A stretch of DNA of 6,793 bases from Candidatus Bathyarchaeota archaeon. GTDB taxonomy: Archaea; Thermoproteota; Bathyarchaeia; RBG-16-48-13; GCA-020355125. The stretch covers positions 1 through 6,793 of the forward strand of contig JAOZHK010000112.1 in assembly GCA_026014905.1 (NCBI GenBank), written 5' to 3'. Numbering within the stretch: position 1 is the stretch's first letter; every line of letters begins with the position of its first letter. A program made the position numbers and the translations under genes. Of the stretch, positions 3,951-6,793 are shown piece after piece. The notes below the pieces were generated by a model, which saw only the letters and a program-made list of their open reading frames with translations, was not told where the DNA came from and made no database searches.

Positions 3951-5180
3951 TCATGAGTCTTTCATTAACAGATAGAATATAATTCCTGTAATGCCTAAAA
4001 CAACTGCATAGACAACAAATGGCGCAGGCGCTGACACTTGCTGATATAAGAGTCCTCCAAGTAAACTTCCCACAATAACCATGGGTCGAGATGCTAAGCG
4101 TTGAAAGGCATTAAGGCGACCTCTGAACATTCGTGGCGAATAATCGATGAATAATGCAGAAAAAGCCGCGGTACGTAAGCTAGTCAACAAACCAAACACA
4201 CCTCGTACGATAAGAATTTCAAGGAAGCCTTGACGTGTTGGAAAAATCACGATAGCAATTGGAGTCAAGATGAAGGAAATAAATACAAATCTAAATTTTC
4301 CAAATTTATCTGCAGCAAAACCAAATATGATCGAAAACGCAATCAAAACAAAGTCATGAAATAGCGTTGCCATTCCCCACTCCGATGCTGTGAGCCCACC
4401 CACCTCTCCGGTTGCATAGACAACCCAATATGCATTTGCGGTCATCGATGCTAAATGAAGCAAAGCATTAATCCCAATCAAGTATAGGGCTTGCCGAGAT
4501 ACGTGATTAGGTAAGGTCTTTATTTCTCTAATTGTTTTTTTCCATCCTTCAACAACGTCATGCTGAAGTGTTGATAATGTTTCTTGAAGATATTTATGCC
4601 GGAGTATGTGGGCAATCATGCATGCGATAAATGTGAATACGTAGAATGATCGCATCGCCGGGATGATGCCTAGTTGATCAATTAAATATCCCCCAAGTAG
4701 TGGTGAGGCTAAACGAATTGCTTGGGGAATACGTTGCCACAGAGCGATGGAGAATGCTCTATTCTCGGATCGAGTTGAATCTGCAATGATCGATGAAAAC
4801 GCGGGACTGCGAAATCCATGGATAAGACTCGTGGCAGCTTGACCCAATAAGAGAAATTGCCAGTTAGGCGCTTGAGCATAAATAATATAGGTGATAGCAA
4901 GAGCATACCCAAAACCAACCACTAGCCGCTTTCTTCCGATAACATCAGTTAAAGATCCTGCAAAGACAAGAGGGATAATCATCAGTAGATTACCTAAAGC
5001 GCTGGTAAGACCAATATCGAAGTATGAGCCTCCGAGAGCTAGGATATAGAGAGAGAAGTAAGGATCGGCGAGGTTGCTAGCTACATTCCAAATACCAGTA
5101 GTAACGGTCAACACTCCTAGATTGCTTTGAAATATTCGTTTCAATCTACTTGTGAATGTTACCGTGCTCCACGCCTCCAT
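3951..5180 (-). CDS. Major facilitator superfamily transporter
   Basis: The 409-residue protein has the length and twelve hydrophobic helices of an MFS_1 permease. The N-terminal half carries the family motif A in the loop between helices 2 and 3, GSLTDVIGRKR (75-85). The C-terminal half has its internal-duplication echo GFAADKFGKFR (287-297). FRSPAFSSIIADST (123-136) and RTAAFSALFIDYSPRMFRGR (336-355) are the matching helix 4/5 and 10/11 loops found in drug- and metabolite-efflux members. It should act in the cytoplasmic membrane, moving a small solute against a proton gradient; the substrate cannot be told. Start is ATG 5178-5180, with no Shine-Dalgarno sequence. A TATA box lies about 60-67 nt upstream, with a palindrome between it and the predicted start site, so repression is likely. 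It is not visibly in an operon. The frame looks intact. Confidence 0.92.
   Translation of the reverse strand: MEAWSTVTFTSRLKRIFQSNLGVLTVTTGIWNVASNLADPYFSLYILALGGSYFDIGLTSALGNLLMIIPLVFAGSLTDVIGRKRLVVGFGYALAITYIIYAQAPNWQFLLLGQAATSLIHGFRSPAFSSIIADSTRSENRAFSIALWQRIPQAIRLASPLLGGYLIDQLGIIPAMRSFYVFTFIACMIAHILRHKYLQETLSTLQHDVVEGWKKTIREIKTLPNHVSRQALYLIGINALLHLASMTANAYWVVYATGEVGGLTASEWGMATLFHDFVLIAFSIIFGFAADKFGKFRFVFISFILTPIAIVIFPTRQGFLEILIVRGVFGLLTSLRTAAFSALFIDYSPRMFRGRLNAFQRLASRPMVIVGSLLGGLLYQQVSAPAPFVVYAVVLGITGIIFYLLMKDS
5076..5083. repeat. GCTAGCTA inside the MFS gene
   Basis: This is the only AGCT-type copy inside an intact gene body. On the minus strand it codes for Val-Ala-Ser (residues 33-35) and is in a frame where it makes no stop. 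Confidence 0.5.
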
Positions 5181-5220
5181 GTATTATATGGTGAACTGAT
5201 TGGGTGACTCAAAAACTGAA

Positions 5221-5235
5221 ATGTAGAATCTACAT
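5221..5235 (-). promoter_or_regulatory. Operator-like palindrome in the MFS promoter
   Basis: ATGTAGA-A-TCTACAT is a perfect inverted repeat of 7-bp arms with a single-base centre. It lies 41-55 nt before the MFS start, between the TATA box (5240-5247) and the predicted transcription start near 5215. A bound repressor would block RNA polymerase recruitment. The regulator is unknown; wHTH proteins are candidates. Confidence 0.55.
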
Positions 5236-5239
5236 GGTT

Positions 5240-5247
5240 TCATATAC
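5240..5247 (-). promoter_or_regulatory. TATA box of the MFS gene
   Basis: The minus strand reads GTATATGA. This predicts a start near 5215 and a leader of about 35 nt. A closer ATATAA at about 5182-5189 is too near the start codon to serve. Confidence 0.5.
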
Positions 5248-5339
5248 TCTTCTAGAGAATGAGAGGTATCTTGTTTATATGTTATTGTTTTCGGAGGAGT
5301 AACTGTAGTGGTAGGATAAATAGCTAATGTTGGTGTTGT

Positions 5340-5579
5340 GTGCTGGAATTAACTATCTTTTCTTCTCGAGATTCTGAGCGGATTCGCTTTCAGCCAGCTC
5401 TTTTGTTTTTTCTGAAGGATTGTGACAAAATTCTGTCAATAACTAGATCAATCATGCGTCGCATATATGCAAAAATCATTGCGAAAATTACTATCATTAT
5501 GAGCGTTGAATTTATTGTACTCAACGTTCTACTTCGCTCAAGAGTTAAGAAATTGAAGTTACGAACTCAAATATGGTGA
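5340..5579 (+). CDS. Doubtful small hydrophobic protein
   Basis: A 79-residue frame starts at GTG 5340. An alternative ATG start, MRRIYAKIIAKITIIMSVEF, lies at about 5454 and would give 41 residues. The second half holds one possible transmembrane helix (KIIAKITIIMSVEFIVLNVLL) followed by a basic end (RSRVKKLKLR), a layout that would place the C-terminus in the cytoplasm. There is no Shine-Dalgarno sequence, no obvious TATA at a good distance and no recognised family. The region is AT-rich, so a chance frame or a fragment of a lost membrane protein is equally possible. Confidence 0.25.
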   Translation: MLELTIFSSRDSERIRFQPALLFFLKDCDKILSITRSIMRRIYAKIIAKITIIMSVEFIVLNVLLRSRVKKLKLRTQIW

Positions 5580-5639
5580 GGTAATTCGGTGTGAGACCCT
5601 AGGTCTGGATGCGAAAAATAGCTGTTCGTGAATGGGTGT

Positions 5640-5846
5640 ATGGGGTTTGACGTGAAAAGTGTGGTGTATTCGACAATGATGCGTCCGGTGACGCCGTTCA
5701 TCCACACAATGACTGTATCGCCAATAGATGCAGCCATTGAGGCCCTGTAGCACGATAGGGTTCACGCAGCGAAAGACGGGGAGAGTGTATTTCTGATTCA
5801 TGATCACTGTCATCACTCCATCAGGTCAATACGGTCGCATACATGA
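5640..5846 (+). pseudogene. CBS-domain-like gene with an in-frame amber codon
   Basis: ATG 5640 opens MGFDVKSVVYSTMMRPVT, then MTVSPIDAAIEAL (residues 24-36). This resembles the start of a CBS module: V-x-x-V-M near the start and TVSPxDxxxEAL at the first helix. A TAG follows at 5748-5750. In the same frame HDRVHAAKDGESVFLIHD resembles the next CBS strand, and the frame ends with TGA at 5844-5846. CBS domains are about 55-60 residues and usually paired; they bind adenine nucleotides. Here only about one damaged module remains, and the closing G-x-I/V-T-x-x-D part is not clear. A nonsense mutation in a decaying gene is the simplest reading. An inverted repeat AGACC-CTA-GGTCT (5594-5606) lies upstream. 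The opposite-strand frame here is His-rich and taken as a shadow. Confidence 0.4.
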
Positions 5847-5861
5847 AACGTTATATTGGCT

Positions 5862-5870
5862 TTTATAAAA
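5862..5870 (+). promoter_or_regulatory. TATA box upstream of the short wHTH-like frame
   Basis: TTTATAAAA lies about 64-72 nt before ATG 5934 and predicts a start near 5895. A perfect 14-bp palindrome AAACTATATAGTTT (5868-5881) overlaps its right end. Confidence 0.45.
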
Positions 5871-5895
5871 CTATATAGTTTATATAATAAATACT

Positions 5896-5914
5896 AATAT
5901 AACATTGTTATATT
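5896..5914 (+). promoter_or_regulatory. Perfect palindrome at a predicted start site
   Basis: AATATAACA-T-TGTTATATT is a 19-base inverted repeat with 9-bp arms. It begins about 26 nt after the TATA box and ends 19 nt before ATG 5934. The layout repeats the MFS promoter: TATA, then a palindrome over the start region. It could be an autoregulatory operator. Confidence 0.5.
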
Positions 5915-5933
5915 TTTAGTTGCTTGAAGAAAA

Positions 5934-6029
5934 ATGTATAGAATAAAATATAACCGAAAACTCGCGAAACGACTAGTTGATATCCTTTTTGAATCCGGAT
6001 ATCTGTCTGAAACCGACTACCACGAATAA
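5934..6029 (+). CDS. Very short wHTH-like protein or remnant
   Basis: ATG 5934 to TAA 6027-6029 encodes 31 residues, including RKLAKRLVDILFESGYLSE. The LVDILFESGYLSETDY part resembles VFETLIDGGFILEEAY of the HTH_45 protein at 261-536: the recognition helix and the turn into the wing. The wing and the dimerising helices are missing, so it would not be a complete domain. It has a good TATA box and a palindrome upstream and a T7 run just after the stop (about 6036-6042), so it is probably transcribed. It may be a mini-repressor, or a 5' stub of a former regulator with its operator still in place. Confidence 0.35.
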   Translation: MYRIKYNRKLAKRLVDILFESGYLSETDYHE

Positions 6030-6067
6030 ACCAACTTTTTTTGGAAATTGATCATTCATTATTAGTT

Positions 6068-6107
6068 GACTCGTAGCTAGCTTTTTGCTCTCAAAAACTA
6101 GCTAGTC
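6068..6107. repeat. Hairpin built from two AGCT-type elements
   Basis: TAGCTAGC (6074-6081) and CTAGCTAG (6098-6105) are followed and preceded by TTTTTG and CAAAAA. Together with outer GACT/AGTC they can fold into one long stem with two small bulges and the loop CTCT. Pyrimidine-rich CCCCTCCCCC follows at 6115-6124. Confidence 0.55.
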
Positions 6108-6264
6108 AGAAAGACCCCTCCCCCTGATCCTGCATCACTCAATAAATAGCTGAACAATATCATGTTACAATGGCAATGGAGGAAAGGGAGAGTCTCTACC
6201 AAGTTTTATCCTTTTGAAGACGTGTCCTCCTCGCCCAATCCCACCAACTCGCGAGGACATCATC

Positions 6265-6387
6265 ATGACTGCAGCTACTACGAACAATCATCTCATTTTG
6301 TGTTCGATTAAGGGATGGAGATCCGAAGCGTGGTGTTTGGAAATGCGTGATCCGCAAGATTTGATAAATGTTATCACTGTTTACTAA
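6265..6387 (+). CDS. Doubtful 40-residue frame
   Basis: ATG 6265 to TAA 6385-6387 encodes MTAATTNNHLILCSIKGW and ends MRDPQDLINVITVY. GAGGA lies 7-12 nt before the ATG and could serve as a ribosome site. The same frame is open upstream to about 6152. A second frame (6162-6311, beginning MLQWQWRKGRVSTKFYPFED) overlaps it, and at most one can be real. Inverted GTCCTC/GAGGAC (6224-6229 and 6253-6258) lies just before the ATG. No family is recognised. Confidence 0.2.
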   Translation: MTAATTNNHLILCSIKGWRSEAWCLEMRDPQDLINVITVY

Positions 6388-6425
6388 CCAGAAAAGTACT
6401 GTGACACATTAGTTCCGTATAAAGT

Positions 6426-6436
6426 AGCTAGCTAAA
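6426..6436. repeat. AGCT-type element in the intergenic region (AGCTAGCTAAA)
   Basis: AGCTAGCTAAA shares the CTAAA/CTAAC-type tail seen in the copies at 679 and 6518. Confidence 0.6.
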
Positions 6437-6517
6437 CTTCTTTGACGACATTATTTCTAGACATGTTTATTTCATTGTTCATGAGTGTTTCATGAATTCG
6501 CTAACACATCAGTCATT

Positions 6518-6537
6518 AAGCTAGCTTGCTAGCTAAA
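6518..6537. repeat. Double AGCT-type element before the edge terminator
   Basis: AAGCTAGCTTGCTAGCTAAA contains two GCTAGC cores eight bases apart (centre to centre about nine). AAGCTAGCTT is itself a perfect 10-bp palindrome. It lies just past the terminator of the right-edge gene. Confidence 0.6.
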
Positions 6538-6552
6538 CATAAAATTTCGAAC

Positions 6553-6594
6553 AAAAAAAAGCAGTGAAAGATAGCATGATGTTTTCTGCTATCT
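6553..6594 (-). terminator. Hairpin plus T8 terminator of the right-edge gene
   Basis: On the minus strand AGATAGCA pairs with TGCTATCT (8 bp, 10-base loop). TTTCACTGC follows, then eight T. The stem overlaps the TAG stop codon. The oligo-T run alone would suffice in archaea; the hairpin makes it unusually bacterial-looking. Confidence 0.65.
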
Positions 6595-6793
6595 ATCCTT
6601 TGAGTTTCTTGGCGTATCGTTCATAGGCTGATGCCATCATCGTGCGCTCCGTGATGGGGATGATCCAGCGTTTCCAGCTTTTCACGTCGTTCGCCGTCCA
6701 CAGCATCTCGATGTTGGCGAGTTGTTGTGGGTCATTGGTTTCATAGATTTTAAAGGCGCGAATGCTCTGCGTGAATTGGGGGAGGTCGCCATG
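6593..6793 (-). CDS. C-terminal part of a DUF3303-like small protein (cut by window edge)
   Basis: The minus-strand frame is open from the right edge and ends in TAG at 6593-6595, giving 66 residues. AFKIYETNDPQQLANIEMLW (13-32) followed by WKRWIIPITERTMMASAYER (40-59) fits the second half of the DUF3303 pattern. That pattern is an E-T-x-D-P strand and turn, then W...W and a x-I-x-P-I/V strand, in a small ferredoxin-like alpha/beta domain of about 90 residues. The function of this family is unknown. Codons are richer in C and G (CTC, GCC, ATC, ACG) than elsewhere in the window, which suggests a well-expressed or conserved gene. The start lies outside the window. Confidence 0.6.
   Translation of the reverse strand, partial: HGDLPQFTQSIRAFKIYETNDPQQLANIEMLWTANDVKSWKRWIIPITERTMMASAYERYAKKLKG

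Larger units (their letters stand above)
6030..6592. other. Mostly non-coding stretch rich in AGCT-type elements
   Basis: It holds four AGCT-type copies (two in the hairpin at 6068-6107, then 6426-6436 and 6518-6537), a hairpin, two weak overlapping frames (6162-6311 and 6265-6387) and the terminator of the edge gene. TTCATGA is repeated at 6478-6484 and 6489-6495. No convincing gene is seen. Confidence 0.4.

Noticed and set aside
4709..4918. Minus-strand frame inside the MFS gene
   Set aside because: A different frame of the same strand within an intact transporter.
5182..5189. ATATAA-like sequence just before the MFS start as its TATA box
   Set aside because: It would place the transcript start inside the gene; the GTATATGA at 5240-5247 has workable spacing.
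5559..5816. Minus-strand 85-residue His/Cys/Arg-rich frame
   Set aside because: Its His richness mirrors GTG/ATG codons of the CBS-like frame on the plus strand; no spacing of Cys or His suggests a metal site.
1..6793. CRISPR array or insertion-sequence transposase
   Set aside because: The AGCT copies are irregularly spaced with no spacer units, and no transposase or integrase motif is seen in any frame.

Overview
The window looks archaeal. Winged-helix (wHTH) genes of the HTH_45 type, a membrane-anchored wHTH regulator, archaeal-style TATA boxes about 25-60 nt before several starts, oligo-T terminators and a leucine tRNA with archaeal architecture all point that way. Coding density is low (about 60 percent) and there are at least three broken genes, as in a large, gene-sparse TACK- or Asgard-type genome or a decaying accessory region. 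The lineage cannot be fixed from this sequence alone.

Layout. Positions 1-260 are AT-rich intergenic DNA. On the minus strand follow a small wHTH regulator (261-536), a small exported His/Cys-rich protein (746-1042) and a membrane-anchored wHTH protein (1158-1685). A set of TGAAACA half-sites lies between the last two. Around 1738-1770 a symmetric TATA region and a minus-strand G-quadruplex motif separate these genes from a plus-strand stretch. That stretch holds a zinc-finger gene stub cut off after ten codons (1805-1837), an unlisted 47-aa Cys-rich protein (2032-2175) and the intact zinc-finger paralogue (2358-2681). The 3' end of the paralogue runs antisense into a tRNA-Leu(GAG) gene (2615-2702, minus). 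Next come a basic-tailed, histone-H1-like small protein (2781-3083, minus) and an aldo/keto reductase pseudogene (3204-3921, plus). An intact MFS transporter (3951-5180, minus) has an operator-like palindrome in its promoter. The right third is mostly non-coding or decayed: a CBS-like reading frame with an in-frame amber stop (5640-5846), a very short wHTH-like frame with its own TATA and palindrome (5934-6029), and weak short frames. At the edge is the C-terminus of a DUF3303-like protein (6593-6793, minus) with a strong hairpin/T8 terminator.

There is no convincing multi-gene pathway. The common threads are regulation and gene decay. The most striking feature is a recurrent AGCTAGCTAGCTAA-type element, mainly between genes. 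It is self-complementary and, in its longer copies, carries stop codons in all three frames of both strands. One copy ends the truncated zinc-finger stub, another supplies the stop codon of the basic-tailed gene, another sits between the tRNA promoter and the tRNA, and two copies pair into a hairpin near 6090. Alternating (GC)n tracts are a second simple repeat, and one lies exactly where the aldo/keto reductase lost its N-terminus.
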